A stretch of DNA of 64,000 nt from Castellaniella hirudinis_A (GTDB lineage: Bacteria; Pseudomonadota; Gammaproteobacteria; Burkholderiales; Burkholderiaceae_B), in contig NZ_JBLGTV010000007.1 of assembly GCF_047468865.1 (NCBI RefSeq), positions 1 to 64,000 on the forward strand, given 5' to 3'. Under the pieces are notes generated by a model. It was not told the DNA's origin and searched no databases. It saw only the letters and a list, made by a program, of their open reading frames with translations. The translations under genes were made by a program, and so were the position numbers. Of this stretch, positions 33,588 through 42,544 are shown one piece after another (positions within the stretch are counted from its first letter, which is position 1; each line of letters opens with the position of its first letter).

Positions 33588-34495
33588 CAGAAGCGCGTAT
33601 GCCGGGTGACCGATAGCCGGGCGGCGATGGCCCCCAGGAAAATCACCAGGATGCCGGACAGGAGCAAGTCCTGGGGGGCGGGCAGCTGCATGGCCCAGTG
33701 GATGCCGTAGCTTTGGGCGAAGCGGCCCAGCAGCGCATTCAGCGGGGCCAGCGCCAGCCAGGCCAGCAGCAGGGCCAGCAGGCTGGCGGCCAGGCCGGTA
33801 ATGGCCCCCAGGTAAAGAAAGGGCCGCCGGACAAAGGATTCCGTGGCCCCCACCAGGCGGACGACCGCAATTTCATCGCGTTGTGTCAGGGCCTGCAGGC
33901 GCACGGTATTGAAGACCGTGGCCAGCACGACCACGGCCACGGCCACGGCCAGCATGCCCAGCCCCACGCGGATGAACGACAGCAGCGTTTCCAGCCGCTG
34001 CACCCATTCGCTGTCCATCTGCACGTGTTCGACCCCGGGCCATTGGCGCCAGGTGTCCGCCAATTGGCGCGCCTGGCGCACGGGGGTGTCGGAGTCGCGC
34101 AGCGTCACGATCAGGGCGTCCGGCAGGGGATTGTCGCCCAGGGCGTCCAGTGCCTGGGCCCAGGCGGGGTCGGCCCGCAATTGGCGCAGGGCCTGGTCGC
34201 GCGGCATCAGTTGGGCATCGGCGATGTCCGCGCCGGACTCGGCGCGCACGCGTTGCAGCAGGGCCTGCTGCTGCGCCGCTGTGGTGTCCGCCGCCAGAAA
34301 GAGGGTGAGTTCGGGGGTCACCGCCAGTTGCCTGGCCAGCGGCTGGCTGGATTGCAGGATGGCGGCCCCCAGGATGGGCACCGTCAGCATCAGGGCGATG
34401 ACCACCACATTGGCCAGCGAGGAGAACGGGTGCCGGTACAGGCGGCGCAAGGCCAGCAGCAGGGCGTAGCGGTGGTGCAACAGCCAGCGCTTCAT
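33587..34495 (-). CDS. ftsX: Cell-division permease FtsX
   Basis: 302 residues. N-terminal cytoplasmic LHHRYALLLALRRLYRHPFSSLANV, four predicted membrane helices and a large periplasmic loop (about 60-165) that recruits wall-hydrolase activators. QRDEIAVVRLVGATESFVRRPFLYLGA is the FtsX signature. It partners FtsE; the start overlaps the ftsE stop. Confidence 0.93.
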   Translation of the reverse strand: MKRWLLHHRYALLLALRRLYRHPFSSLANVVVIALMLTVPILGAAILQSSQPLARQLAVTPELTLFLAADTTAAQQQALLQRVRAESGADIADAQLMPRDQALRQLRADPAWAQALDALGDNPLPDALIVTLRDSDTPVRQARQLADTWRQWPGVEHVQMDSEWVQRLETLLSFIRVGLGMLAVAVAVVVLATVFNTVRLQALTQRDEIAVVRLVGATESFVRRPFLYLGAITGLAASLLALLLAWLALAPLNALLGRFAQSYGIHWAMQLPAPQDLLLSGILVIFLGAIAARLSVTRHTRF

Positions 34496-35163
34496 GGGGC
34501 CACCCCGGGGAGGTCGGTGAAGCGCCCCGCGTCGATGTGCAGGGTGCGTTGCGCGTAGCGGGCCATCAGGCCGGTATCGTGCGAGGCGATCAGGGTGGTG
34601 ACCCCCACCCGGTTGAAGTCGCGGAAGACGTCCATGATATGAGTGGCGCTGTCGTGATCCAGATTGGCCGTGGGTTCGTCCGCAATCAGGATGGCGGGTC
34701 GCCCGACGATGGCGCGGGCAATCGCCAGGCGCTGCTGTTCGCCGCCGGACAGCTCGATGGGCAGCAGGTTTTCTTTGCCCCGCAGGCCGACTTTTTCGAG
34801 AGCCGCGCGGGCGCGGGTGGAGGCCATGGCGGGGTTCAGGCCCTGCACCGCCAACGGCAGCAGCACGTTGTCGAAGGCGTGGCGGTCGAACAGCAGGTGG
34901 GCGTCCTGCAGGATCAGGCCCACGGTGCGGCGCAGGTAGGGCAGGGCGCGGGGGGACAGGCGATCCAGCCGGTGCCCATTGACCGTGACGCTGCCCCGGC
35001 TGGCGGGCTCCAGCCCGCCGACCACCTTGAGCAGCGTGGATTTGCCGGCGCCGGACGGCCCCGAGACGAAAATGAATTCACCCGGCGCGATCGAAAAATT
35101 GACATCGGCCAGGATGTTGCGGCCGCGCCCGTAGGATTTGAAGACATGCTGAAATTCGATCAT
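34492..35163 (-). CDS. ftsE: Cell-division ATP-binding protein FtsE
   Basis: 223 residues from ATG 35163 (AGGA site upstream); MIEFQHVFKSYGRGRNIL is the family start. Walker A GPSGAGKST, signature LSGGEQQRLAIARAI, Walker B ILIADEPTANLD. It drives FtsX conformational changes that activate septal hydrolysis. First gene of the leftward ftsEX-mutY run, divergent from an OmpA-type lipoprotein. Confidence 0.96.
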   Translation of the reverse strand: MIEFQHVFKSYGRGRNILADVNFSIAPGEFIFVSGPSGAGKSTLLKVVGGLEPASRGSVTVNGHRLDRLSPRALPYLRRTVGLILQDAHLLFDRHAFDNVLLPLAVQGLNPAMASTRARAALEKVGLRGKENLLPIELSGGEQQRLAIARAIVGRPAILIADEPTANLDHDSATHIMDVFRDFNRVGVTTLIASHDTGLMARYAQRTLHIDAGRFTDLPGVAP

Positions 35164-35317
35164 GGCATCCTGCTTCGGGCGCATCGGCCCGCACGGACTG
35201 ATTGTAAGCCGGCTGACCGGGGTCTGTGTAACACTGGGGGTGCTTTCAAAATGTAGCAATTGGTACAAGACAACTTGTTACCCTGACGTTTGTTTTCTTC
35301 GTTACCGGGGTCTTACC

Positions 35318-35980
35318 ATGAACACAAATACCGCCATGATGAATGTTTCGCGCATCGCCGCCATCGGCAGCCTGGCGCTCTTGACCGCGTGCGCCAATGT
35401 GTCTCCCCAGGGGCAGAATACCGCCCTGGGCGCCGGCGCTGGGGCGGCCCTGGGGGCCGGGCTGGGGGTGCTGATCGGCGACAGCAGCCACGCGGCGCTG
35501 ATCGGCGCCGGGATCGGTTCCGTGGTGGGCGGCGTGGTGGGCTACAACTGGAAAGCCATCAAAGGCGACGTCGAGCAGTCCGGCGCTTCCAGCCTGGGGG
35601 TGTCCGTCATCGAAATGCCCGACGGCACCTTGAAGGTCAATATCCCCAGCAATGTGTCCTTCGATACCAACCAATCCGTTCTCAAACCCGCCTTGCTGCC
35701 GGTGCTGGACAGCGTGGCGCGGGCCCTGAACCAGCACCCCGAACTGCGCGCCAAGGCCATTGGCTATACCGATTCCACCGGCAACGACAGCATCAACCTG
35801 CCCTTGTCCCAGCGGCGGGCGGGCGCGGTGACCCAGTATCTGGCCAACCAGGGGGTGGCCCCGGGACGTCTTATGGCCGAGGGCCTGGGGGCGGCCAACC
35901 CCATTGGCGACAACAGCACCGTCCAGGGCCGGGCGCTCAATCGCCGGGTCGAACTCTTTTTGTATGCGGTCGGCAAGTAG
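35318..35980 (+). CDS. OmpA-domain lipoprotein (YiaD type)
   Basis: 220 residues from ATG 35318. The lipobox LLTAC gives lipidation at the Cys near residue 25. A Gly-zipper membrane segment follows (GAGAGAALGAGLGVLIGD, AGIGSVVGGVVGYNWK), then the OmpA peptidoglycan-binding domain (about 105-220): NVSFDTNQSVLKP, GYTDSTGND, LSQRRAGAVTQYL, LNRRVELFL. It anchors outer membrane to wall. Confidence 0.9.
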   Translation: MNTNTAMMNVSRIAAIGSLALLTACANVSPQGQNTALGAGAGAALGAGLGVLIGDSSHAALIGAGIGSVVGGVVGYNWKAIKGDVEQSGASSLGVSVIEMPDGTLKVNIPSNVSFDTNQSVLKPALLPVLDSVARALNQHPELRAKAIGYTDSTGNDSINLPLSQRRAGAVTQYLANQGVAPGRLMAEGLGAANPIGDNSTVQGRALNRRVELFLYAVGK

Positions 35981-36077
35981 ATTTTTAGTGCCTGGCGCAG
36001 CGCGGTTCGCCCCGGGGCAGCCTGCGCCGGGGCCGTCAAGGGGGCGGACGCTTTGGCTGTTCCTGGGGGCCGGGCTT

Positions 36078-36434
36078 TTATGATTGCAGTTTTTCGATCA
36101 AGACGGCCACCGCCGATTCGATGGCGTCGCGGTCTTTTGCTTTCAGGGCCCAGAACAAGCGAGGTTCGATGGATGGAAACGGCCAGGGCTGGGTGGCTTC
36201 GCGCATGGCGTCTTCCGGCTGGGCGGGCGACTGGTCGCCTTCGCCGTGCATCAGCCAGTAGAAACTTACGCCCAGTATCTGGGCGATTACCGTCAGTTTC
36301 TTTGAAGATCGCCGGCTGCCGTTTTCGTAGCCCGAAATCGCGCTTTGCGACAGGCCGCACAAACGCGCCAGCTGGGCCTGAGACAGCCCCAATCTGGTAC
36401 GACTCAAAAGGATTCGATCGCCAAAGGTTTCCAC
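36078..36434 (-). CDS. XRE-family HTH regulator
   Basis: 118 residues. Residues about 5-60 form a Cro/C1-type helix-turn-helix (LSRTRLGLSQAQLARLCGLSQSAISGYENGSRRSSKKL); the rest is a short helical C-terminus ending AVLIEKLQS. It is divergent from an atypical regulator, with TATTAC dyads between them that overlap its own probable promoter (TTGTAA, 17 bp, TGTAAT read leftward). Probably autoregulated. Confidence 0.85.
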   Translation of the reverse strand: METFGDRILLSRTRLGLSQAQLARLCGLSQSAISGYENGSRRSSKKLTVIAQILGVSFYWLMHGEGDQSPAQPEDAMREATQPWPFPSIEPRLFWALKAKDRDAIESAVAVLIEKLQS

Positions 36435-36457
36435 CCCTTTATTGGACTAAAAAGGTG

Positions 36458-36496
36458 TATTACATTGGTGTTTTTATAAGTATTACAAACGTAATA
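36458..36496. promoter_or_regulatory. Candidate operator dyads between divergent regulators
   Basis: TATTACAAACGTAATA at 36481-36496 is a perfect dyad (TATTAC, 4-bp centre, GTAATA). A half-site TATTACA lies at 36458-36464. Both fall in the divergent promoter gap and would suit the XRE repressor. Confidence 0.55.
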
Positions 36497-36557
36497 TTTC
36501 TGGATGGCAGATAACCAACCCCTTCGCCCGGCAGGGCGGGGCTTTTCGCATACAACG

Positions 36558-37325
36558 ATGAAAAAAAACCAGAACCCGAAAGATAAATCCCAACAATCCC
36601 GGCTGGTCTGGGTCTTGGCGCCCGATGACCAAGGCTGGGGAAATCGCCTGTCCACAGAAGGCTACCAGGTGCGCTGTTTCGAAGAAGAAGCCGAACTTCG
36701 ACGCCGGCACCGGGGGCTGGCGGGGCAGCCGCTGCATGCGGTGGTCTTGATGGGGGAAGTCGCCGCCAACTGCAAGGTGGCGCAGCAGGTGCGGTCGCGC
36801 GGGGGGCAGACCCTGATGGTGGCCCGCACCCGCTTATTGTCCAGGGCCGAAATCGCCGCGCTGCTGAGTCAAGGCGTGGATAGCGTCCTGCGTCCGAAAG
36901 ACAATGCGCACACCTTGATGGCGGTGCTGCGCGCGCTGGAATACCGGCAGGCGCAGCAGGCCGCGACGGTCGAGGCGCCTTGGCGCCTGTCGGATGGCGT
37001 GCTGGGCAGTCAATATCGCATTGGCCCTTGGCGGCTGGACGAAAAGGGCTGGCTGCTGGTGCATGAAGACACCGGAAGTCTGCGCCTGACCCCGGCCGAG
37101 CGCGCCCTGCTGTTGGGGTTCTTTGAAGCGCCCGGCCATGTCGTGGCGCACCGGGAGCTCCTGGATGCCGTCCTGCAAATCTGGCCGGAGGATCGTCACC
37201 AGGCCCTGCTTGATCAGGGGTGCCGGGACCTGTTCAGCCGTTTGCGCCGCCGGGCGGAAAGTGCGGGAATGCCCCGCCCGCCCATAGAAAACCTGCTGGA
37301 TTACGGCTACGTCTGGACGCTCTGA
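36558..37325 (+). CDS. Atypical OmpR-type regulator without phospho-acceptor Asp
   Basis: 255 residues from ATG 36558; ATG 36504 is possible but lies within 10 bases of the operator. Neither has a clear ribosome site. The N-terminal 120 residues resemble a receiver (RLVWVLAPDDQGWGNRL, AVVLMGE, LMVARTRLLS, GVDSVLRPKDN) but the position of the phosphorylated Asp reads VVLMGE. The C-terminal winged helix (about 150-255; RLTPAERALLLGFFEAPGHVVAHRELLDAVL, ending YGYVWTL) is OmpR/PhoB-like. No kinase is adjacent. Confidence 0.75.
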   Translation: MKKNQNPKDKSQQSRLVWVLAPDDQGWGNRLSTEGYQVRCFEEEAELRRRHRGLAGQPLHAVVLMGEVAANCKVAQQVRSRGGQTLMVARTRLLSRAEIAALLSQGVDSVLRPKDNAHTLMAVLRALEYRQAQQAATVEAPWRLSDGVLGSQYRIGPWRLDEKGWLLVHEDTGSLRLTPAERALLLGFFEAPGHVVAHRELLDAVLQIWPEDRHQALLDQGCRDLFSRLRRRAESAGMPRPPIENLLDYGYVWTL

Positions 37326-37370
37326 GTCCGATGCGGCGGGCCGCCCGCCGCATCGGGCGGGCCGGCGGGG

Positions 37371-38621
37371 TCAGCGATAGCGCTGTACGCCCAGGTCTTC
37401 GCTGCGGATGGCGGTGGCTTTGCCCGACACAATATCGGCAATCAGCTGGCCACTGCCGCAAGCCATGGTCCAGCCCAGGGTGCCATGGCCGGTGTTCAGA
37501 TACAGGTTGCCCAGCTTGGTGCGCCCCACGATGGGGGTGCTGTCCGGGGTCTTGGGGCGCAGTCCGGTCCAGAAATGCACGTCGCCCGGTTTGTAGCAGC
37601 CCGGGAACAGGTCGTTCAGCACCATTTCCAGGGTGCGCTGACGGCGGCTGTCCAGGTGTGTGTCGTAGCCCACCACTTCGGCCATGCCGCCCACCCGGAT
37701 GCGCTGGTCGAACCGGGTCAGGGCGATTTTATAGGTTTCGTCCAATAGGGTGGATACCGGGGCGCGGTCGATATTGTCGATATCGACGGTGATGGAATAC
37801 CCTTTCATCGGGTAGATGGGCAAGTCCACGATGCCGCGCAGCATCAGGGGCGAATACGAACCCAGGGCCACCACGTAGGCATCGGCCTGCATCAGCCCCG
37901 AGGCGCATTGCACGCCAGTGACCTGGCCGCCCGCCTGATGCACCGCCTGGATGACTTCGCCGTAGCGGAACTGCACGCCTTGCGCTTCGGCCAGCCGGGT
38001 CAGGGCATGGGTGAACAGGTGGCAATCGCCGGTTTCATCGTCCGGGGTGCGCAGGCCCCCCACCAGTTTGTGCTGCACTTGCTTCAAGGCGGGCTCGTAT
38101 TCGGCCAGGCGGTCGCTGGTGAGCAGCTCGAATGCCACGCCGGCATCGCTCAATGCCTGGACGTCGCGCTGGGCATCATCCAGCTGCTTCTGGGTGCGGA
38201 ACACCTGCAAGGTGCCCTGGCGGCGGCCTTCGAACTGGATATTGGTGTCGGCCTGCAGCTGGTGCAGGCACTGGCGGCTGTAGGCCGACATGCGCAGCAT
38301 GCGCTCTTTGTTGATGGCGTAGCGCTGCGGGGTGCAATTGCGCCACATGTCGAACATCCAGCGCAGCTGGAACAGGCTGCCGTCGGGGCGGATGGTCAGC
38401 GGGGCATGCTGGGTAAACAGCCATTTGAAGGCTTTCAGCGGGATGCCGGGGGCCGCCCATGGAGAGGAATAGCCAAAAGAAAGCTGACCCGCATTGCCGA
38501 AACTGGTTTCTTCGGCGGTGTTGGATTCACGGTCGATGACAGTGACGTCGTGCCCCTGGAGAGCCAGGTAATAGGCGCTTGTGACCCCCACAACGCCGGC
38601 TCCTAGAACCAGAACTTTCAT
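37371..38621 (-). CDS. dadA: D-amino acid dehydrogenase, small (FAD) subunit
   Basis: 416 residues. FAD-binding Rossmann motif at the N-terminus (VLVLGAGVVGVTSAYYLALQG); SFGNAGQLSFGYSSPWAAPG and FWTGLRPKTPDSTPIVGRT are DadA signatures; the C-terminal YLNTGHGTLGWTMACGSG closes the FAD site. It oxidises D-amino acids, mainly D-alanine, at the membrane. Divergent from an Lrp gene that typically controls it. Confidence 0.95.
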   Translation of the reverse strand: MKVLVLGAGVVGVTSAYYLALQGHDVTVIDRESNTAEETSFGNAGQLSFGYSSPWAAPGIPLKAFKWLFTQHAPLTIRPDGSLFQLRWMFDMWRNCTPQRYAINKERMLRMSAYSRQCLHQLQADTNIQFEGRRQGTLQVFRTQKQLDDAQRDVQALSDAGVAFELLTSDRLAEYEPALKQVQHKLVGGLRTPDDETGDCHLFTHALTRLAEAQGVQFRYGEVIQAVHQAGGQVTGVQCASGLMQADAYVVALGSYSPLMLRGIVDLPIYPMKGYSITVDIDNIDRAPVSTLLDETYKIALTRFDQRIRVGGMAEVVGYDTHLDSRRQRTLEMVLNDLFPGCYKPGDVHFWTGLRPKTPDSTPIVGRTKLGNLYLNTGHGTLGWTMACGSGQLIADIVSGKATAIRSEDLGVQRYR

Positions 38622-38997
38622 GATGAACCTCAGTGGATTAATTTTTAATGATGATAGGCAATATCTTCAGGTATATTTTTATGAAAAAAACAGTTTTTCG
38701 ATAAATTCATGGTGAAAATGCGTACTGGCTGCTGGCCTGCAGGACAAAATGCTGGCAACATCCAAGCCATGCGGAAAAACGGGAAAACCCATGTTTTTGC
38801 GGCAGGTTTTACGGCCTGGGCCTGCGGTTTGGCCAGGGGCTGTTTGCCCCTGTTTTAGGCCCAATGCCGAGATATTGCAAGCCGCATGCGCTTGGGTTCG
38901 CGGGCCGCCCGACCGTCCGGCGCCGGCGGCCCGGCGATCGCCGAGAGGGCGCCGGCCCGTTTCGTGGGCGGCCCGTGTGCGAATTTTGGAGAACATG
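38622..38997. promoter_or_regulatory. dadA-lrp divergent control region
   Basis: 376 bp without a gene. The part next to dadA (38640-38710) is AT-rich (TTAATTTTTAATGATG, GGTATATTTTTATG), the kind of DNA Lrp binds. The lrp-proximal part is GC-rich and holds a terminator-like hairpin at 38834-38856. A frame of 163 aa on the minus strand here is a composition artefact. Confidence 0.5.
38834..38856 (+). terminator. Terminator-like hairpin in the lrp leader
   Basis: CAGGGGC, loop TGTTT, GCCCCTG, then TTTT on the plus strand, 141 bases before the lrp start codon. No rightward gene precedes it, so it would act on transcripts heading into lrp. Confidence 0.5.
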
Positions 38998-39486
38998 ATG
39001 CGAGTACAGAAAGAATCCCTGCATGCCCTGGACAAGATCGACCGGCGGATTCTGGATCTATTGCAGCGGAATGGGCGCCTGTCGATGACGGAGCTGGCCG
39101 ACGCGGTGGGCCTGACCGTCACGCCGTGCATCGAGCGAGTGCGTCGCCTGGAACGCGATGGCGTCATCACCGGCTATTACGCCCGGGTCTCGCCGGCGGC
39201 TCTGGACGCGGGCCTGCTGGTGTTTGTCGAGATCAGCATGTCCAGCAAGTCCGAGCGCACTTTCGAGGAGTTCCGCCGCGAAGTGCTTTGCATTCCTCAG
39301 GTGCTGGAATGCCACTTGGTGTCGGGGGATTTCGATTATCTGGTCAAGGCGCGGATCAAGGAAATCAGCCAGTACCGCAACCTGTTGGGCAATATTCTGC
39401 TGCGCTTGCCCGGTGTGACGCAGACGAAAAGCTGCGTGGTGATGGAGGAAGTGAAGGAAACGCTTTTTTTGCCGGCGCAAAAGTGA
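38998..39486 (+). CDS. lrp: Lrp/AsnC-family regulator (Lrp)
   Basis: 162 residues from ATG 38998, six bases after GGAG (ATG 38995 is too close). N-terminal HTH (LDKIDRRILDLLQRNGRLSMTELADAVGLTVTPCIERVRRLERDG) and a C-terminal RAM domain (LLVFVEISM, VLECHLVSGDFDYLVKARI) for amino-acid binding, ending MEEVKETLFLPAQK. It likely senses leucine or alanine and controls dadA. Confidence 0.93.
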   Translation: MRVQKESLHALDKIDRRILDLLQRNGRLSMTELADAVGLTVTPCIERVRRLERDGVITGYYARVSPAALDAGLLVFVEISMSSKSERTFEEFRREVLCIPQVLECHLVSGDFDYLVKARIKEISQYRNLLGNILLRLPGVTQTKSCVVMEEVKETLFLPAQK

Positions 39487-39535
39487 AGGGCTGGTGCGCT
39501 GGGGTGATCTGGGTTGACGCGGCTTGAATAGCGTT

Positions 39536-39660
39536 TTTCTGCGTTGGGGCTGGTGCTTGGTTTGGATATTTCTACGTTGAACGGCTCGCGGCGGCCTGGC
39601 GGGGGCGGGAGACACAGGTCGCGATTTGGCGGCTTCGCCGGGAGTGTTGGGGGGTTGCTC
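39536..39660 (-). repeat. Palindromic element family, copy 1 (degenerate, reverse orientation)
   Basis: The family core is read on the minus strand across about 39612-39657: plus-strand pieces AGGTCGC, TTTGGCGGCTTCGCCG and GTGTTGGGG match copy 3. The right arm does not mirror the left one, so the palindrome is lost. Two preceding units begin TTTCT at 39536 and 39569 (33-bp period). Confidence 0.6.
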
Positions 39661-39939
39661 GTATAGTTGACTGGCGCCCTTAGCTGGGCAGTAGCAAACT
39701 AAAGTTGTCAGGATGCCGATACACCGTCTACAGTTGTTTGTTCGCGTTCTTAAGAGGCCTGCATATCGCTGTTCAAGGCGCTGCGCGAACATTCATGGTG
39801 CTGATTTTGCCATGAGTCGAGTCGTCGTCCGCAGCGCCGCCTTATTGTGGATCGCTGCATGTTGCCGACAACCCATGCCACAGCTTTTATCATGACCGGC
39901 GGCCCCGAGTTGCTGCTCACGGTGTCTCTCCTGTCGTCA

Positions 39940-40044
39940 ATCGTTGATTGGAGGGGCTGGGGGGCATTGTTGGAGCCCACCCCAACCAACCCGGCGCAGC
40001 CGCCAAATTGCGACCGATGCCCCCCAGCCCCTCCAATCAACGAT
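39940..40044 (+). repeat. Palindromic element family, copy 2
   Basis: 105 bp. Perfect 28-bp arms (39940-39967, starting ATCGTTGATTGG; 40017-40044, ending CCAATCAACGAT) surround a 49-bp centre containing GGAGCCCACCCCAAC and AGCCGCCAAATTGCGACC. It lies between convergent lrp and proB. The remainder of 39661-39939 holds no gene. Confidence 0.9.
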
Positions 40045-40071
40045 GAAATCCCTGTGAGGCACATCCCTCCA

Positions 40072-40097
40072 AAGCAAATCCCCGAAGCAAATCCCCG
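40072..40097. repeat. 13-bp tandem duplication right of copy 2
   Basis: AAGCAAATCCCCG is present twice head to tail, 27 bases beyond the right arm of copy 2. A similar short duplication flanks copy 5. Confidence 0.8.
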
Positions 40098-40120
40098 AAG
40101 CACCACCCCCCACCACCTGA

Positions 40121-41287
40121 TTAACCAGCGCTCCCCCCTCGCGCCGCCACCACCAGATTGTCCCGATGAATCAGCTCCGGGTCATGCACATGACCCAGAA
40201 TCTCCGCAATGCGGTGGCTGGGCTGCCGCAGAATCCGCGCAGTATCCGCCGACGAATAATTGGTCAGCCCCCGGCCGCATTCCACCCCATGCTCGTCCAC
40301 GCAGGCCACCACATCCCCGCGCTCGAACTCGCCTTCCACCGCCACCACCCCGATAGGCAGCAGACTGCGGTGGCCCTGCGTCAGCGCCCGCACCGCCCCC
40401 GCGTCCAGCGTGACCCGCCCACGCAAGCGCAAATGATTCACCATCCAGCGCTGGCGCGCGGAGCGCACCGGCAAAACCGCCTGCAGTTCCGTGCCGATGG
40501 GTTCTCCCGCGGCCAGCCGCTGCAGCACGGCGTGTTCGCGCCCGGAAGCGATGATCGTGTGCCCCCCGCTGTTGGCCGCCCGCCGGGCCGCCAACACCTT
40601 GGTCAGCATCCCGCCCGTGCCGATGGTGCTGCCCGACCCGCCCGCCATGGCTTCCAGGGCCGGGTCGCCCGCCTGGCCCTGGTGGATGAATTGCGCATCC
40701 GGGTGCTTGCGGGGATCGGCGCTGTACAAGCCCGCTTGATCGGTCAGGATGATCAGCACGCTGGCTTCGACCAGATTGGTCACCAGGGCGCCCAGGGTGT
40801 CGTTGTCGCCCACCCGGATTTCATCCGTGACCACGGTGTCGTTTTCGTTGACGATGGGAACCACGCCCAGATTCAGCAAAGTGACCAGCGTGCTGCGGGC
40901 ATTCAGGTAGCGGCGACGGTCGGCCAGGTCTTCGTGGGTCAGCAGAATCTGGGCTGTGCGGATGCCGTGGCGGGCGAACGCGGCCTCGTAGGCCTGCACC
41001 AGCCCCATCTGGCCGACGGCCGCCGCCGCCTGCAGTTCGGGCATGGTCTTGGGCCGCCGGGGCCAGCCCAAGCGGGCCATGCCTTCGGCAATCGCGCCGC
41101 TGGATACCAGCACCAGCTGGCGGCCCGCCGCATGCAGCGCGGCGATTTGTTCGGCCCATTGGGCCACGGCGGGCAGGTCGATGCCCCGGCCCTCGTTGGT
41201 GACCAGGGAAGACCCCACCTTCAGAACCAGCCGGTGAGCGTTCAGGGCGACCGAAGGCGGTAAGGCGGAAGTAGGCATGGACGGCAA
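40121..41287 (-). CDS. proB: Glutamate 5-kinase
   Basis: 388 residues (ATG 41287 or 41278). Amino-acid-kinase domain: RLVLKVGSSLVTNEGRG, VSSGAIAEGM, VNENDTVVTDEIRVGDNDTL and TGGMLTKVLAA; a C-terminal PUA domain (from about 290) ends in ARGGSAG. It phosphorylates glutamate in proline synthesis and is normally feedback-inhibited by proline. No clear ribosome site is seen. Confidence 0.95.
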   Translation of the reverse strand: MPSMPTSALPPSVALNAHRLVLKVGSSLVTNEGRGIDLPAVAQWAEQIAALHAAGRQLVLVSSGAIAEGMARLGWPRRPKTMPELQAAAAVGQMGLVQAYEAAFARHGIRTAQILLTHEDLADRRRYLNARSTLVTLLNLGVVPIVNENDTVVTDEIRVGDNDTLGALVTNLVEASVLIILTDQAGLYSADPRKHPDAQFIHQGQAGDPALEAMAGGSGSTIGTGGMLTKVLAARRAANSGGHTIIASGREHAVLQRLAAGEPIGTELQAVLPVRSARQRWMVNHLRLRGRVTLDAGAVRALTQGHRSLLPIGVVAVEGEFERGDVVACVDEHGVECGRGLTNYSSADTARILRQPSHRIAEILGHVHDPELIHRDNLVVAARGGSAG

Positions 41288-41446
41288 GGAGACAGAAAAA
41301 TGTTGGGAAAGCCCGTGTCTCGCAGGCGGGGCACAGGCTGGCGGTCATCGGAATGCAAAAGGGTGAATGCCGGATGACGGGGGCGCGGCGCGCGGGCGGT
41401 CAGCCGGACGGCACCGTGCAGCCCTGGCGGGGCGGCGGTGGATGGG

Positions 41447-42529
41447 TCATGGCTGGCCGATGCGTGGATCGTCCGTGAATCGGGGGTCATCGTCGCGGGC
41501 ATGGGCTGTGCGCTGCTGTTCATCCAGCCAGGACTGGATCGCCCCCATGAGTTGCGGGGTGCCGGCCCCGGTCAGGGCGGAAATCCCGAACACCGGGCCG
41601 TTCCAGTCCAGCGCTTGGCAGATGCGCGTCTGGACGGCGGCGGGGTCTTCGACCATGTCCAGTTTGTTCAATATCAGCCAGCGGGGCTTGGCGGCGAGCT
41701 CCGGGCTGTAGCGGTGAAGCTCCTGGGCGATGGCGCGGGCGTCCTGGACGGCCTGGGCGCAGGCGTCGACGTCGGGATCGGGGGATTGCACGTCCAGCAG
41801 GTGCAGCAGGACGCGGGTGCGGCTGAGGTGGCGCAGGAACTGGTGTCCCAGGCCCGCGCCTTCAGAGGCCCCTTCGATCAGGCCGGGGATGTCGGCGATG
41901 ACGAAACTGTGGGCGGGCGAGGTGCGCACCACCCCCAGGTTGGGGTGCAGCGTCGTGAAAGGATAGTCCGCGATCTTGGGTTTGGCGTTGGAGACCCGGG
42001 CGATCAGCGTGGATTTCCCGGCATTGGGCATGCCTAGCAGGCCCACGTCGGCCAGGACTTTGAGTTCGAGCCGCAGGCGGCGTTCTTCCCCCTCGCGCCC
42101 CGGGGTGAACTGGCGCGGCGCGCGGTTGGTGCTGGATTTGAAGTGCAGATTGCCCAGCCCGCCCTGGCCGCCGGCAGCCAGAACCACCTGCTGGCCGTGC
42201 TGGGCCAGGTCGAATAGCTGTTCGCCGGTATCGGCGTCGTGCACCACCGTGCCCACGGGCATGCGCAGCACGATGTCCGGCGCGCCTGCCCCGTATTGGT
42301 CGGAGCCCCGGCCGTTTTCGCCGTTTTTCGCCCGATGCAGCCGCGCATAGCGGTAGTCGATCAAGGTATTGATGTTGCGGTCGGCGATCGCCAGTATGGA
42401 TCCGCCGCGCCCGCCGTCGCCGCCATCGGGTCCGCCCATGGGGATGAATTTTTCCCGGCGGAAACTGGCAACGCCATTGCCGCCTTTGCCGGCAATGACT
42501 TCGATGGTGGCTTCGTCTACGAATTTCAT
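41447..42529 (-). CDS. obgE: GTPase ObgE/CgtA
   Basis: 360 residues. The Gly-rich Obg domain (1-158, GKGGNGVASFRREKFIPMGGPDGGDGGRGG split over the first 45 residues) precedes a G domain with GMPNAGKS at 166-173, DIPGLIEGA and NKLD. It acts in 50S ribosome assembly and stress control. It follows rplU-rpmA but after a terminator, so it is partly uncoupled from them. Confidence 0.96.
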   Translation of the reverse strand: MKFVDEATIEVIAGKGGNGVASFRREKFIPMGGPDGGDGGRGGSILAIADRNINTLIDYRYARLHRAKNGENGRGSDQYGAGAPDIVLRMPVGTVVHDADTGEQLFDLAQHGQQVVLAAGGQGGLGNLHFKSSTNRAPRQFTPGREGEERRLRLELKVLADVGLLGMPNAGKSTLIARVSNAKPKIADYPFTTLHPNLGVVRTSPAHSFVIADIPGLIEGASEGAGLGHQFLRHLSRTRVLLHLLDVQSPDPDVDACAQAVQDARAIAQELHRYSPELAAKPRWLILNKLDMVEDPAAVQTRICQALDWNGPVFGISALTGAGTPQLMGAIQSWLDEQQRTAHARDDDPRFTDDPRIGQP

Positions 42530-42544
42530 GATGGATATTCTATG

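Noticed and set aside
39847..40356. Open frame of 169 aa with a LLEPTP-like peptide crossing copy 2; similar peptides appear in frames crossing copies 3, 4 and 5
   Set aside because: The shared peptide only reflects the conserved DNA centre. Differences between centres are not synonymous, frames differ, there are no ribosome sites, and the frames run through palindrome arms and into proB or argJ on the other strand.
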